A stretch of DNA of 60,749 bases from Oscillospiraceae bacterium (GTDB lineage: Bacteria; Bacillota; Clostridia; Oscillospirales; Ruminococcaceae). The DNA lies in assembly GCA_017559185.1 (NCBI GenBank), contig JAFYSU010000007.1, positions 1-60,749 on the forward strand. Reading direction: 5' to 3'. Position numbers and translations under genes: made by a program. This document shows, in pieces, positions 42,197-52,689 of this stretch (its first letter is position 1; the number at the start of each line of letters is the position of its first letter). A model generated the notes under the pieces. It had not been told where the DNA came from and ran no database searches. It saw only the letters and a list, made by a program, of their open reading frames with translations.

Positions 42197-42341
42197 AATA
42201 AAAGGGAGTAGCAAACACCGAAAGGTGTTGTATTTCATCGTCAATACGGCTGTACAGCCCGGTGAATACGCCTTACTTTGTATGGATTGCAAGACTTTTA
42301 TTGCAAGCTTATTTTTAAGCAGGCAATAGGAGTCTTTTTTT
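42197..42341 (+). promoter_or_regulatory. yybP-ykoY (Mn2+) riboswitch with terminator
   Basis: The 5' arm AAAGGGAGTAGC, then CATCGTCAATACGG, GCCCGGTGAATACGCC and the 3' element GCAAGACTTT match the yybP-ykoY aptamer consensus. The 3' aptamer strand AAGACTTTTATTGC (42291-42304) is also the 5' arm of a terminator with GCAATAGGAGTCTT (42323-42336) and T7. Ligand binding should therefore prevent termination and turn on the downstream gene. The family senses Mn2+. Confidence 0.85.
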
Positions 42342-42375
42342 GTTGCCTGCAATTCATTAAAGGGGCGTATTTTTT

Positions 42376-43308
42376 ATGTTTATGCAAATTTTATTTTTGC
42401 TTATCGGGTTTGTCTTTTTGGTAAAGGGTGCAGACTGGTTTGTTGAAGGCAGCTCCGCCATTGCTCACAGAATGGGCATACCAAGCATTGTAATAGGTCT
42501 TACCATTGTCGCATTTGGCACAAGTGCACCCGAAGCGGCAGTAAGCATAGCGGCATCGCTTCAGGGCAATACAGGCATTGCTGTTGGTAATGTTCTTGGG
42601 TCAAACATTTTTAACCTTTTGGTTGTTACCGGTGCTGCAGCACTTATAAAAACCGTTGGTGTTCACGATGGCATTATCCGCCGTGACCTGCCTTATTCAA
42701 TACTGGCGGCGGCAGTATTGCTGGTACTTGGATTTGACGGAAAGCTGTCCCGCATTGATGGTTTGGTGCTGCTGCTTATGATGGCATACTTTATGTACTA
42801 CACATTCCGCAGCATTCCAAAACAGGAAGAAGAAACTGATGAAAACGCAGACCTGCTTCGTCCGTCGGCAGGTAAAGCGGTGGTAATTGCAGTTGTAGGT
42901 CTGGTAGGCATTATTCTGGGTGGTCAAATGGTGGTCGACAGTGCTTCTGCATTAGCTGTGGCTCTTGGCGTAAGTCAGGCGGTAATCGGTCTTACAATAG
43001 TAGCAGTGGGAACATCCTTGCCCGAACTTGTAACAAGTGCGGTAGCGGCAAGAAAAGGCGAAAGCGATATTGCAATAGGCAATGTGGTAGGCTCTAACAT
43101 CTTTAACATTCTTAGCATTTTGGCTATTTCCTCTATCGTAAGTCCGCTTGGGTTTGCGGTGCATTCACTTTGGGACTGCGCAATACTCATAGCTCTGTCG
43201 CTGGTTGCTTGGGGAATGGCAGTTAAAAACAAAACCTACGGCAAAATTGCAGGTGCTGTTGGAATACTGACTTATGTGGCTTATACAGCGTATATTCTTG
43301 TAAGATAA
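42376..43308 (+). CDS. Calcium/sodium antiporter (CaCA family, YrbG-like), first of a pair
   Basis: A 310-residue, ten-helix exchanger with two inverted alpha repeats: TIVAFGTSAPEAAVSIAAS with GNVLGSNIFNLL, and TIVAVGTSLPELVTSAVAA with GNVVGSNIFNIL. These bind the exchanged cations. Control by the upstream Mn2+ riboswitch implies that the exported ion is, or includes, Mn2+, as for other yybP-ykoY targets. AGGGGC precedes the ATG. Followed by a close paralogue. Confidence 0.92.
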   Translation: MFMQILFLLIGFVFLVKGADWFVEGSSAIAHRMGIPSIVIGLTIVAFGTSAPEAAVSIAASLQGNTGIAVGNVLGSNIFNLLVVTGAAALIKTVGVHDGIIRRDLPYSILAAAVLLVLGFDGKLSRIDGLVLLLMMAYFMYYTFRSIPKQEEETDENADLLRPSAGKAVVIAVVGLVGIILGGQMVVDSASALAVALGVSQAVIGLTIVAVGTSLPELVTSAVAARKGESDIAIGNVVGSNIFNILSILAISSIVSPLGFAVHSLWDCAILIALSLVAWGMAVKNKTYGKIAGAVGILTYVAYTAYILVR

Positions 43309-43312
43309 GCCA

Positions 43313-43342
43313 TTGACACAAAAGGAAAATATTTGATATACT
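43313..43342 (+). promoter_or_regulatory. Separate promoter for the second exchanger
   Basis: TTGACA (43313-43318), 18-nt spacer, TATACT (43337-43342), between the two exchanger genes. The second gene can therefore be expressed without the riboswitch. Confidence 0.65.
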
Positions 43343-43430
43343 GTCCTGTATTCGAATTGCACAGATGTGAAAATTGAATGGAACGGATAATAATTGATTA
43401 TAATAAACACTGTAAGGAAGTGTGGGTAGA

Positions 43431-44384
43431 ATGTCTTATTTATTGTTAGTTGTAGGCTTTTTCTTTTTGATTAAGGGTGCAGACTGGTTTGTTGACGGAA
43501 GCTCGGGTGTGGCACGACGCTTTGGCATACCAAGTGTTGTAATAGGTCTTACCATTGTAGCATTCGGAACAAGTGCACCGGAAGCAGCAGTTAGTATTAC
43601 AGCGGCGCTTAACGGTGATAACGGCATTGCTGTTGGTAATGTTTTGGGTTCAAACATCTTTAACCTGCTTATGGTTATTGGTGTAACGGCACTGCTTAAT
43701 CCGTGCAAGGTTGACAGCGGTATAATTGCGCGTGATTTTCCGTTTTCCATACTCATTTCCGCTGTGCTGCTTGTTCTTGGTATAGATACCTTTTGGGGCA
43801 GAGGTGAAATGAATGTTATTTCCCGCGGTGACGGCATGATTTTGCTGTTCTTTATGGCCATATTTGTGGCATACACCATTCGCGGAGCAATGGACCCTGA
43901 GCGAAAACCCGAACCTCGTGATGCTATGGAACCAAAACCACAGGTAACCAAATGTCTTGGTCTTATTGTGATAGGTATTGCAGGTATAGTTTTGGGCGGT
44001 CAGCTTGTTGTTGAAAGTGCTACCGCAATTGCAATATCCTTTGGTATCAGCCAAACACTCATTGGTCTTACAATTGTTGCTATGGGTACTTCCTTGCCTG
44101 AGCTTGTAACAAGTGCAGTAGCGGCTAAAAAAGGTGAAAGCGATATCGCAATAGGTAATGTGGTGGGTTCGAACATTTTTAACATTTTGTTTGTACTTGG
44201 CTTATCTTCCGCTATTACGCCTGTACCGTACAGCATGCTTTCCGTTTATGATACAGCTGTTGTTATAGCAGTAAGCTTGCTTATCTACCTGTTGTGTTAT
44301 ACCAAGCGTCAAGTAAGCCGTGTTGAAGGTGCAATTTCTGTACTGGCTTACTTTGCTTACATGGCATATATTATTGTGCGATAA
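43431..44384 (+). CDS. Calcium/sodium antiporter (CaCA family, YrbG-like), second of a pair
   Basis: A 317-residue paralogue of the preceding exchanger, with the same alpha repeats (TIVAFGTSAPEAAVS and TIVAMGTSLPELVTS, each followed by GNVLGSN or GNVVGSN). The central loop is longer and charged (about 140-165). The ATG at 43431 is 10 nt after AAGGAAG; the in-frame GTG nine bases earlier is too close. It has its own promoter and no riboswitch of its own. Confidence 0.92.
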   Translation: MSYLLLVVGFFFLIKGADWFVDGSSGVARRFGIPSVVIGLTIVAFGTSAPEAAVSITAALNGDNGIAVGNVLGSNIFNLLMVIGVTALLNPCKVDSGIIARDFPFSILISAVLLVLGIDTFWGRGEMNVISRGDGMILLFFMAIFVAYTIRGAMDPERKPEPRDAMEPKPQVTKCLGLIVIGIAGIVLGGQLVVESATAIAISFGISQTLIGLTIVAMGTSLPELVTSAVAAKKGESDIAIGNVVGSNIFNILFVLGLSSAITPVPYSMLSVYDTAVVIAVSLLIYLLCYTKRQVSRVEGAISVLAYFAYMAYIIVR

Positions 44385-44406
44385 ACCAAAAAGTTAAAAC
44401 CAAAAT

Positions 44407-44442
44407 AAAGGGCTGTTCTTAACCGAACAGCTCTTTGCTTTT
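44407..44442 (+). terminator. Rho-independent terminator after the exchanger genes
   Basis: Stem AAGGGCTGTTC / GAACAGCTCTT with loop TTAACC, then a T-rich tail. Confidence 0.75.
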
Positions 44443-44561
44443 ATTTGGTAAATAAGTTTGACATTGACTGAACATAGAGTTAAAATACAAGGTAAGACTT
44501 TGTTCCTAAAAGCTTGAAATAAAGGGAGTTTTCCCGTGTTATATAAAGAAAGGAAATGAAT

Positions 44562-46019
44562 ATGGAAACAAAAACCGTTCGCACCCGATTTGCACCAAGT
44601 CCAACAGGGTATATGCATGTTGGCAACCTTAGAACTGCATTGTATGCTTATTTGATTGCGAAAAAAGATAACGGTACATTCATGCTGCGCATTGAAGATA
44701 CAGACCAAGAGCGTCAGGTAGAAGGTGCTGTTGATATTATTTATAATACACTCAAGGAAACAGGTTTGATTTGGGACGAAGGTCCGGATATTGGCGGCCC
44801 TGTTGGCCCTTATGTTCAAAGTGAGCGCATGGCAAGCGGTATGTACAAAAAATATGCGCTTGAACTTATTGAAAAAGGTGCGGCGTACTACTGTTTTTGT
44901 GATAAAGTTTCTGATGAAGAAAAAGAAGAAGTTGCCGAAGGTGTTTCCATTAGTAAATACGACGGCCGCTGCTCCCGCCTGAGCAAAGAAGAAATCGAAG
45001 CAAAATTGGCAGCAGGTGTTCCTTATGTAATTCGTCAGAAAATTCCAACCGAAGGCAAAACAACCTTCCATGACGAAATTTTTGGCGATATTACCGTTGA
45101 CAACTCCGAACTGGATGACCAGATTTTGATTAAGCGTGACGGTATGCCAACCTACAACTTTGCAAATGTTGTGGACGACCACACAATGGGCATTACTCAT
45201 GTTATCCGCGGCAACGAATACCTCAGCTCTGCACCTAAGTACAACCTGCTGTACGAAGCATTCGGCTGGGATGTTCCTGTTTACATTCACTGCTCGCCTG
45301 TTATGAAGGATGCTTCCCACAAACTCAGCAAACGCAACGGCGATGCTTCTTATCAGGACCTTGTTGCAAAAGGCTACCTTAAAGAAGCAGTTATGAACTA
45401 CATTGCACTGCTTGGCTGGGCACCAAAAGGTGAACAGGAAATTTACTCCCTGCAGGAACTTACACAGGCATTCAGCCTTGATGGTATTTCCAAATCTCCT
45501 GCTATTTTTGACAACGCAAAGCTTAACTATATCAACAGCGAATACATCAAAGCGCTCAGCCCTGAAGAGTTCCACGAAAAAGCACTTCCATGGATTAAAC
45601 AGGCTGTTAAACGCGAAGATGTTGACACTCGCGTGCTTGCAGACCTTATGCAGAAACGCTGTCAGGTGCTTTGCGAAATTCCTGAACAGCTCGATTTTAT
45701 CGACACATTGCCTGATTACGATGTGGAACTGCATTCCCACAAAAAAATGAAAACAAGCCCCGAAACTGCAAAAGCAGACCTGCCAGTGCTGCTTGAAATG
45801 CTTGAACAGCTGGACGATTTTTCCAACGACAGCTTGTATGCTGCTGTTGTGGCACTTAGCGAAAAAATGGAAATTAAAAGCGGCAGACTGCTGTGGCCTT
45901 TCCGCGTAGCAGTAAGCGGCAAACCGGCAACACCGGGCGGTGCTACCGAGCTTGCTTCCATTCTTGGCAAGGAAGAAACCCTGCGCAGAATTCGTGACGG
46001 TATCAGCCGTTTGGCATAA
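44562..46019 (+). CDS. gltX: Glutamate--tRNA ligase
   Basis: A 485-residue class I synthetase. The HIGH-type motif is in [16 protein letters not shown] near the N-terminus and the KMSKS-type motif is KLSKRNGD near residue 255. Whether it charges only tRNA-Glu or also tRNA-Gln cannot be told here. The ATG at 44562 is 7 nt after AAAGGAA; an ATG two codons earlier is too close. Codon use is of the highly expressed class. It lies 37 nt before trpS, with which it probably forms an operon. Confidence 0.95.
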   Translation: METKTVRTRFAPSPTGYMHVGNLRTALYAYLIAKKDNGTFMLRIEDTDQERQVEGAVDIIYNTLKETGLIWDEGPDIGGPVGPYVQSERMASGMYKKYALELIEKGAAYYCFCDKVSDEEKEEVAEGVSISKYDGRCSRLSKEEIEAKLAAGVPYVIRQKIPTEGKTTFHDEIFGDITVDNSELDDQILIKRDGMPTYNFANVVDDHTMGITHVIRGNEYLSSAPKYNLLYEAFGWDVPVYIHCSPVMKDASHKLSKRNGDASYQDLVAKGYLKEAVMNYIALLGWAPKGEQEIYSLQELTQAFSLDGISKSPAIFDNAKLNYINSEYIKALSPEEFHEKALPWIKQAVKREDVDTRVLADLMQKRCQVLCEIPEQLDFIDTLPDYDVELHSHKKMKTSPETAKADLPVLLEMLEQLDDFSNDSLYAAVVALSEKMEIKSGRLLWPFRVAVSGKPATPGGATELASILGKEETLRRIRDGISRLA

Positions 46020-46056
46020 ATTTTTGTTAAAGTAAAATGAGAGGGAGGTCTTTTCG

Positions 46057-47070
46057 ATGGAAAACCAAGCACCTGCTAAAAAGAAAAGTGTTTTTTCGGG
46101 CATTCAGCCAACCGGTGTTTTCACACTGGGAAATTATTTGGGGGCAGTTAAGAACTGGCCTCAGCTTCAGGACGATTACCGCTGCACATACTGTATAGTG
46201 GATATGCACGCAATAACAGTGCGTCAGGACCCAAAACAGCTGCGTCAGCGTTCTTTGGAAGCATATGCACTGCTGCTTGCTTGCGGTGTTGACCCGCAAA
46301 AAAGCAATGTGTTCATTCAAAGCCATGTTAAAACCCATGCCGAGCTTGCTTGGGTGCTTAACTGCAATACATCCTTTGGTCAGCTTTCCCGCATGACACA
46401 GTTTAAGGATAAATCCCAAAAACATCCTGAGGATATTAATGCAGGCTTGTTTGATTACCCTGTTTTGATGGCGGCTGATATTTTGGCATATCAGGCTGAT
46501 TTGGTACCTGTTGGCATTGACCAAAAACAGCACCTTGAGCTTGCTCGTGACATTGCACAGCGCTTTAATACTCAGTATGGAAACACATTTACCATTCCTG
46601 AGCCATACATTCCGCAAGCTACTGCAAAAATTATGTCCCTGCAGGAGCCAACCAAAAAGATGAGCAAGTCCGACACCAATGTGAAGTCGTTTATTTCCAT
46701 TCTTGACGAAAAGGATACCGTAATCAAAAAATTCCGCAGCGCAGTTACCGACAGCGAGGCTTGTGTTCGCTACGCTGAGGGCAAAGACGGAATAAACAAC
46801 CTTATGACCATTTATCAGGCAGTTGCAGGCAAAAGCTTTGAAGAAATCGAAAAAGACTTTGAAGGCAAAGGCTACGGGGACTTCAAAACAGCTGTTGGTG
46901 AAGCTGTGGCAGACCACCTTGCACCTGTGCGTGACAAATGGAAAGCATTGATGGATGATAAAGACTACCTCAAACAATCTTACACCGATGGCGCACAGCG
47001 AGCACTTGCAATTTCGCAGCGCACAATTGACAAGGTTTATAAAAAAGTGGGCTTTATTCCTCTTGGATAA
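46057..47070 (+). CDS. trpS: Tryptophan--tRNA ligase
   Basis: A 337-residue class I synthetase. The HIGH-type region is PTGVFTLGNYLGAV, and the KMSKS loop is KKMSKSDTN near residue 205. DIVPVGIDQ-type substrate residues appear as LVPVGIDQKQHLEL. GGGAGG lies upstream of the ATG. No T-box precedes it; it follows gltX directly. Confidence 0.95.
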   Translation: MENQAPAKKKSVFSGIQPTGVFTLGNYLGAVKNWPQLQDDYRCTYCIVDMHAITVRQDPKQLRQRSLEAYALLLACGVDPQKSNVFIQSHVKTHAELAWVLNCNTSFGQLSRMTQFKDKSQKHPEDINAGLFDYPVLMAADILAYQADLVPVGIDQKQHLELARDIAQRFNTQYGNTFTIPEPYIPQATAKIMSLQEPTKKMSKSDTNVKSFISILDEKDTVIKKFRSAVTDSEACVRYAEGKDGINNLMTIYQAVAGKSFEEIEKDFEGKGYGDFKTAVGEAVADHLAPVRDKWKALMDDKDYLKQSYTDGAQRALAISQRTIDKVYKKVGFIPLG

Positions 47071-47094
47071 ACATCAAAGAAATTAAAAGCGTTT

Positions 47095-47132
47095 GGGGAT
47101 GTGCCGCAAAAAAGGCATATCCCCATGATTTT
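47095..47132 (+). terminator. Probable terminator after trpS
   Basis: Stem GGGGAT(GT)GCC / GGC(AT)ATCCCC with an A-rich loop, followed by ATGATTTTT. Confidence 0.6.
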
Positions 47133-47162
47133 TATTACAAATTATATTTAAGGAATGATAAT

Positions 47163-47876
47163 ATGAGCAGCTATACACTGCCTGCGCTGGACAGCCGTCT
47201 TGCGCTGATAGCTTCAATGGTGCCGCAGGGGACTGTTGTTGCGGATATAGGCACCGACCATGGTTTTCTTCCTGTATATTTGGTAAAACAGGGCAGATGC
47301 TCCCGTGCTTATGCGTGTGACATAAACGAAAAACCGTTGGATAAGGCAAAGTTCCTTATTTCTCGTCATGGTGTATCCGATAAAATAGAAGCAAGGCTGA
47401 CAAACGGACTTTCGGGTTTGGAAGAAACCGATGTTGACACAGTAATAATTGCCGGCATGGGCGGAGAACTTATAGCCACCATATTGGAAAACGGAAAAAC
47501 ACTTGTAAGAAAAAGCGGTGTTACTCTGCTGCTCCAACCAATGACACGCCCCGAAACATTAAGGGAATATCTTGCAAAAAACGGCTTTGAAATTACCGAG
47601 GAGCATGGTGTGAAGTCGGGGAAATTTATTTACAGTGTAATTAAATGCGTGTATACGGGAATACCACAGCCGCAAACACTATTTCATAATTATGTGGGTG
47701 GACTTGGCAAAAGTGACCGTACCGAGTCGGCAGATTACCTTAAACGAACATTGGATATTATTAAAAAGAAAACCGCAGGCTTGGAAATGTCGTCAAAGGA
47801 AAGTGAACGCGAACAACTGCCTGCACACAGGCAGCTCATAGAACAGCTTGAACAGCTTATCGGAGGGACGAAATGA
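47163..47876 (+). CDS. trmK: tRNA (adenine22-N1)-methyltransferase
   Basis: A 237-residue SAM-dependent methyltransferase of the TrmK/COG2384 family. The SAM motif is VADIGTDHGFLPVYLVKQG near residue 25, and the catalytic region includes IIAGMGGELI. It methylates A22 in the D-loop of Ser and other tRNAs in Firmicutes. Its stop overlaps the ATG of the next gene (ATGA). The trmK-nif3 pair is a well-known conserved neighbourhood. Confidence 0.93.
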   Translation: MSSYTLPALDSRLALIASMVPQGTVVADIGTDHGFLPVYLVKQGRCSRAYACDINEKPLDKAKFLISRHGVSDKIEARLTNGLSGLEETDVDTVIIAGMGGELIATILENGKTLVRKSGVTLLLQPMTRPETLREYLAKNGFEITEEHGVKSGKFIYSVIKCVYTGIPQPQTLFHNYVGGLGKSDRTESADYLKRTLDIIKKKTAGLEMSSKESEREQLPAHRQLIEQLEQLIGGTK

Positions 47877-48649
47877 CAGTAAAGCAGATATTTGAACTTA
47901 TTGATAAAACAGCACCTTTTTCCACACAGATGGATTTTGATAATGCAGGGCTGCTTGTTGGCGACCCAAACCAACAGGTGGCGAAAGCGTTGCTTGCGCT
48001 TGACTGCACACCACAGGTGGTTGAAGAAGCCGAAAAACTTGGTGCACAGCTTATAATCACACATCATCCGCTTATTTGGCAGCCAATGAAAAAAGTAACT
48101 GCGGAAAGCTTGGTTTACCGCCTTATCCGCAGTAACATTTCGCTTATAAGTGCGCACACAAACCTTGATGTATCTCCAATAGGTGTAAACGAATACCTTG
48201 CAAGAACACTGGGACTTGAGGATATTGAACCGCTTGAAATAACCTCAACCGACGAAGACAATGTCTACGCACTGGGCAGGGTGGGAACACTTCCGACTGC
48301 GCTTACCGCGGAAGAATTTGCACACCGCACAGCCGAGCTGCTTGACTGTAACGGAATTCGCTACACAGGCTGGGGCGGTCAAATAACAAAAGTTGCGGTT
48401 TGCGGCGGCAGCGGCGGCTCGATGGTGGGCAAGGCTTTGGCTGCGGGCGCACAGGCTTTGGTTACAGGCGATGTTAAGCACGATGTATTTTTGGCAGCCG
48501 CAGCAGCGGGCTTGGTGCTTGTGGATGCAGGTCATTTTGAAACCGAAACTGTAATTCTTCCGCACCTGTGCGAGCTGTTGGAGGAACAAGCCCCAAGTGT
48601 TACCTTTACCATAGCGCAAAGCAACATAGCGCCAATACGAACTGTATAA
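47873..48649 (+). CDS. Nif3-like dinuclear metal centre protein (YqfO type)
   Basis: A 258-residue short-form Nif3/DUF34 protein, lacking the inserted central domain of Bacillus YqfO. Metal ligands are visible in ITHHPLIWQP, the aspartate of SAHTNLDVSP, and the C-terminal DAGHFETE. The biochemical role is not settled; GTP cyclohydrolase-like and metal-handling roles have been proposed. It is translationally coupled to trmK, suggesting a shared tRNA or nucleotide context. Confidence 0.9.
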   Translation: MTVKQIFELIDKTAPFSTQMDFDNAGLLVGDPNQQVAKALLALDCTPQVVEEAEKLGAQLIITHHPLIWQPMKKVTAESLVYRLIRSNISLISAHTNLDVSPIGVNEYLARTLGLEDIEPLEITSTDEDNVYALGRVGTLPTALTAEEFAHRTAELLDCNGIRYTGWGGQITKVAVCGGSGGSMVGKALAAGAQALVTGDVKHDVFLAAAAAGLVLVDAGHFETETVILPHLCELLEEQAPSVTFTIAQSNIAPIRTV

Positions 48650-48682
48650 TTACTGCGAAAGTTACAAAGAGGAGATATTTAG

Positions 48683-50443
48683 ATGGCATTGGACGGTGCG
48701 TTTCTGCGCTGCTTGAAAAATGAAATAGAAGAATGGGGAATTGGTGCAAGGGTAGACAAAATTGCGCAGCCCTCAAAGGAAGAGCTTGTTATAGGTCTTC
48801 GTCAGCCGGGGGACAGCCGCCGCCTGCTTGTATGTTCGGGGGCGGGAAGTCCGCGTGTGCATTTTACCGAAGCGAAAATCGAAAATCCCAAAACCCCACC
48901 CATGTTCTGTATGCTTATGCGCAAGCATTTAACATCGGCACGATTAACCCGTGTGCAGCAGCTTAGCATGGACCGTATACTGTTTTTAATATTCGAAACC
49001 TACAACGAGCTTGGTGACCAGGTTGAGGTTGCACTGGCGGTCGAAATAATGGGACGGCACAGCAACTGTATTTTGATTGGAAGCGATGGTAAAATTGTAG
49101 ACTCATTAAAACGAATAGACATGGAAATGTCCTCGGTTCGTCCTGTACTGCCGGGTATGACCTACATTCTGCCGCCTGCACAGGATAAACTGGACATAAC
49201 TACCGAGCCTGTAAGCAAGGTGATGGACCGACTTCGTTTGGGGCGTGATATTCCGCTGAGCAAAGCACTGATGGATGCTTTGCAAGGCTTTTCGCCAATA
49301 GTATGCCGTGAAGCTGCCTTTGTTGCCGATGGCGGAATGGACAATGTTGTAAGCCAACAATCAACTGACAGCATGGAAGCGCTTGAAGCGTGGCTTTTAC
49401 AGACAAAGCATTGCCTTACAAATGCACAAGCAGCACCCACAGCGGTGTTTTATCCCGACCGCAAGCCGCTAGATTTTGCATTTTTGAATATTGGGCAGTA
49501 CGGCAGTGCAATGAATACTCGCAGTTATTCAAGCTGCTCGCAGCTGCTGGACGAGTTTTACACCCAGCGCGACTTAATGGCAAGAATGCACGCAAGAAGC
49601 TCCGACCTGCTCAAATTTTTGCAGAACAGCATCGACCGTGTTCGCCGCAAGCTGCTGCTGCAGCAGGACGAACTGGAACGCACTGCCGAACGCGAACAGC
49701 TTAAATTGATGGGCGACCTTTTAAGCTCGAATTTATACATGCTGCAAAAAGGGCAGACACAGGCGGTGGTGCAGAACTACTATGACGAAGAACTGCCGAA
49801 TGTTGTAATAAAGCTTGACCCAAGACTTACACCGTCGCAGAATGTGCAGAAGTATTATGGTGAGTACCGCAAGGCACAAACTGCGGAGAAAAAACTTATC
49901 TCGCTTATCGAAGAAGGCCGAGAAGAGCTTGTGTATCTGGAGTCGGTTTTCGACCTGCTTACCCGCTGCACATCTTCGGCGGAGCTTGACCAGATACGCG
50001 AAGAACTGGCACAGGGCAAGTATATCCGTCTTTACAAAGGCAGGGATAAATCCTCAAGCAAGCTGCCGCCGAAAAAATATATTTCCGATGACGGCTTTAC
50101 CATTCTGGTGGGAAGAAATAACCTGCAAAACGACCGATTGACCTTAAAGGAAAGCCGCAACTACGATATGTGGCTGCATACAAAAAATATTCCTGGTTCG
50201 CATGTTATAGTTGTTGCGGACGGTAAAACAATCCCCGATTCAACACTGACTCAGGCGGCAATAATTGCAGCTGTTAACAGCAAGGCGGCGGACTCGTCAC
50301 AGGTGCCTGTGGATTACACTGCTGTGCGAAACATTAAAAAACCACCGGCATCACGACCGGGTAAGGTTATTTACCATGTTTACCAAACAGCCTATGTAAC
50401 ACCGGATGATGAGCTTGAAAAAAGGCTCAGAGTAAAGGAATAA
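48683..50443 (+). CDS. rqcH: Rqc2-homologue RqcH (NFACT family)
   Basis: A 586-residue ribosome-associated quality-control factor that recruits tRNA-Ala to obstructed 50S subunits and adds C-terminal alanine tails. The NFACT-N domain holds the conserved D97-R98 pair (SMDRILFL), known to be essential in B. subtilis RqcH. It is followed by helix-hairpin-helix and coiled-coil regions (about 300-420) and the NFACT-R domain with RNYDMWLHTKNIPGSHVIV. Sometimes annotated as a fibronectin-binding protein. GAGGAG precedes the ATG. Confidence 0.93.
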   Translation: MALDGAFLRCLKNEIEEWGIGARVDKIAQPSKEELVIGLRQPGDSRRLLVCSGAGSPRVHFTEAKIENPKTPPMFCMLMRKHLTSARLTRVQQLSMDRILFLIFETYNELGDQVEVALAVEIMGRHSNCILIGSDGKIVDSLKRIDMEMSSVRPVLPGMTYILPPAQDKLDITTEPVSKVMDRLRLGRDIPLSKALMDALQGFSPIVCREAAFVADGGMDNVVSQQSTDSMEALEAWLLQTKHCLTNAQAAPTAVFYPDRKPLDFAFLNIGQYGSAMNTRSYSSCSQLLDEFYTQRDLMARMHARSSDLLKFLQNSIDRVRRKLLLQQDELERTAEREQLKLMGDLLSSNLYMLQKGQTQAVVQNYYDEELPNVVIKLDPRLTPSQNVQKYYGEYRKAQTAEKKLISLIEEGREELVYLESVFDLLTRCTSSAELDQIREELAQGKYIRLYKGRDKSSSKLPPKKYISDDGFTILVGRNNLQNDRLTLKESRNYDMWLHTKNIPGSHVIVVADGKTIPDSTLTQAAIIAAVNSKAADSSQVPVDYTAVRNIKKPPASRPGKVIYHVYQTAYVTPDDELEKRLRVKE

Positions 50444-50465
50444 TATTTAAAAGGGAGGAGCGCAT

Positions 50466-51800
50466 ATGAAAATAACCATGCCGACAGCAGTCGAAACTGC
50501 CATGAGCATATTAACTGCAAACGGACACGAAGTTTTTGTGGTAGGTGGTTGTGTGCGTGACTTCCTGCGTGGGCAGCAGCCGAATGACTGGGACCTTTGC
50601 ACATCGGCAGTTCCCGAAGAAACACTAAAATGCTTTGAAGGCTTTAATGTTATTCCTACGGGACTTAAACACGGAACGGTTACGGTGGTTATACAAGGAA
50701 CACCTTTGGAGATAACCACCTTTAGAGTCGACGGAGAATATACCGACGGAAGACGACCCGACAATGTAACCTTTACGGCAAACATAACCGAAGACCTTGC
50801 CCGCAGGGATTTTACCGTAAATGCCATGGCATACAACGAGGCAAGCGGATTGGTGGACCCGTTCGGCGGAAGAAGTGACCTTGAAAAAGGAATTATACGC
50901 TGTGTGGGTAATCCCGAGCAGCGTTTTAAAGAGGATGCTCTGCGTATTTTGCGCGGACTTCGCTTTGCGGCGCGTTTTGGTTTTAGTATTGAACAAAACA
51001 CGGCAGAAACAATAAAACGGCTGTACCCGCTGCTCGAAAACATTGCGGCAGAACGCATTTTTACCGAGCTGTGCGGTTTTTTTAAAGGCGAAAAGGTTGA
51101 GCCGCTGCTGGACGAATTTGCCGATGTTTTTTGCTTTTTAATGCCTTGTCTTTCGGCACTTAGGGGAATGGAGCAAAATCACCCATACCATTTGTATGAT
51201 GGCTATACTCACACAATAAAGGCGGTGCAGGCAGCACCGCCGAATGAGGTTTTGCGTTTTGCGGCACTGCTGCACGATACTGGAAAGCCGCTTTGCAAAA
51301 CTACCGACGAAAAAGGGATTGACCACTTTTACGGTCACCCTGACGAAAGCGAAAAAATAGCAGCCGATGTTATGCAAAGAATGAGAGCCGACAACGAAAC
51401 TGCACACCGTGTAAAACAGCTTGTTAAACTGCATGATGTTCGGTTTCCTTGCAATGCAAAAACCGTAAGACGCTGGCTTTCACGACTTGGTGAAAAAGAT
51501 TTGCGTGACTTGTGGGCATTACAGCGTGCCGACAGAATGGCAACTCGCTTTACCAAAGAAGATTTTGAACTGCTTGATAACCTGCAAAGCTGCTTGGATG
51601 AGGTTTTACGCAAACATCAGTGCTTTAGCTTAAAGCAGCTTGCACTTAACGGAAAAGACCTGATTGCGTTGGGTATTCCTAAAGGAAAACAAGTAGGGAC
51701 AGTGCTGAACTTCCTGCTGGACGCGGTGTTGGAACAACCTGAACTTAATACAAAACAAACGCTTACCAACATGGTTTTGCGTGATTATCTGCCAAAGTAA
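50466..51800 (+). CDS. cca: CCA tRNA nucleotidyltransferase
   Basis: A 444-residue class II nucleotidyltransferase that builds or repairs the tRNA 3' CCA end. The catalytic segment is [20 protein letters not shown], where the DWD aspartates bind metal. It continues with [13 protein letters not shown] and [21 protein letters not shown]. An HD domain (LLHDTGKP near residue 270) follows, as in HD-containing bacterial forms. GGGAGG precedes the ATG. Part of a closely spaced plus-strand run from trmK to exoA. Confidence 0.94.
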   Translation: MKITMPTAVETAMSILTANGHEVFVVGGCVRDFLRGQQPNDWDLCTSAVPEETLKCFEGFNVIPTGLKHGTVTVVIQGTPLEITTFRVDGEYTDGRRPDNVTFTANITEDLARRDFTVNAMAYNEASGLVDPFGGRSDLEKGIIRCVGNPEQRFKEDALRILRGLRFAARFGFSIEQNTAETIKRLYPLLENIAAERIFTELCGFFKGEKVEPLLDEFADVFCFLMPCLSALRGMEQNHPYHLYDGYTHTIKAVQAAPPNEVLRFAALLHDTGKPLCKTTDEKGIDHFYGHPDESEKIAADVMQRMRADNETAHRVKQLVKLHDVRFPCNAKTVRRWLSRLGEKDLRDLWALQRADRMATRFTKEDFELLDNLQSCLDEVLRKHQCFSLKQLALNGKDLIALGIPKGKQVGTVLNFLLDAVLEQPELNTKQTLTNMVLRDYLPK

Positions 51801-51816
51801 AAAGGAGAAAAGCAAA

Positions 51817-52569
51817 ATGAAACTTGTGTCGTGGAATGTAAACGGACTTCGTGCGTGTATGGGCAAAGGCTTTGGCGACTTTGTTGCTGCGATTGATGCC
51901 GATGTAATATGCGTGCAGGAAACCAAAATGCAGCAAGGACAAGCCGAAATACATTTTGACGGATACGAGCAGTTTTGGAACAGTGCCGAAAAGAAGGGTT
52001 ATTCGGGAACAGCGGTATTTACCCGTATACCTCCTTTAAGTGTCAGCTATGACATGGGCATTGAGGAGCACGACAAGGAGGGCAGAATAATCTGTGCCGA
52101 ATACGAAGAATTCTTCCTTGTTACGGTGTACACCCCAAATTCACAGGACGGGCTGGCAAGGCTTGATTACCGAATGAAGTGGGAGGACGACTTCCGCAGT
52201 TACCTGCTTAATTTGAGGGAGAAAAAACCGGTTGTGGTTTGCGGTGACCTTAATGTTGCTCATAACGAAATAGATTTGAAGAACCCAAAAACCAACCGTA
52301 AAAACGCAGGTTTTACCGATGAAGAACGCCAAAAGATGACACAGCTGCTGGAAAGCGGCTTTGTGGATACATTCAGGTATTTGTACCCCGATGCCGAGGG
52401 GATATACAGTTGGTGGAGCTACCGCTTTCAGGCAAGGGCAAAAAATGCAGGTTGGCGTATAGATTATTTTTTGGTCAGCGATGAGCTTAAAGACAAAATT
52501 TGCGACAGCAAAATATTAACCGATGTTTACGGAAGTGACCACTGTCCGGTGGTTTTGGAGCTTAAATAG
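51817..52569 (+). CDS. exoA: Exodeoxyribonuclease III
   Basis: A 250-residue AP endonuclease/3'-5' exonuclease for base-excision repair. Motifs are [14 protein letters not shown], the metal glutamate in [30 protein letters not shown], and the catalytic GSDHCPV at the C-terminus. The ATG at 51817 follows AAAGGAG; it starts 17 nt after the cca stop codon. Confidence 0.95.
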   Translation: MKLVSWNVNGLRACMGKGFGDFVAAIDADVICVQETKMQQGQAEIHFDGYEQFWNSAEKKGYSGTAVFTRIPPLSVSYDMGIEEHDKEGRIICAEYEEFFLVTVYTPNSQDGLARLDYRMKWEDDFRSYLLNLREKKPVVVCGDLNVAHNEIDLKNPKTNRKNAGFTDEERQKMTQLLESGFVDTFRYLYPDAEGIYSWWSYRFQARAKNAGWRIDYFLVSDELKDKICDSKILTDVYGSDHCPVVLELK

Positions 52570-52629
52570 AACAAAAACCGAAAATTATTCGGAAAAGTTC
52601 CTAAAAATGAAAAAAACTTTAAAAAACTA

Positions 52630-52658
52630 TTGACTTTGCCAAATTACTTGCGTATAAT
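52630..52658 (+). promoter_or_regulatory. Consensus promoter of the metNIQ T-box operon
   Basis: TTGACT (52630-52635), 17-nt spacer, TATAAT (52653-52658). Confidence 0.85.
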
Positions 52659-52689
52659 GTAATGCATAACCGCATAAAGACAAAAGCTA

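Noticed and set aside
44394..46103. A 569-codon minus-strand frame over gltX
   Set aside because: Shadow of the synthetase gene; composition is typical of antisense translation and no motif is present.
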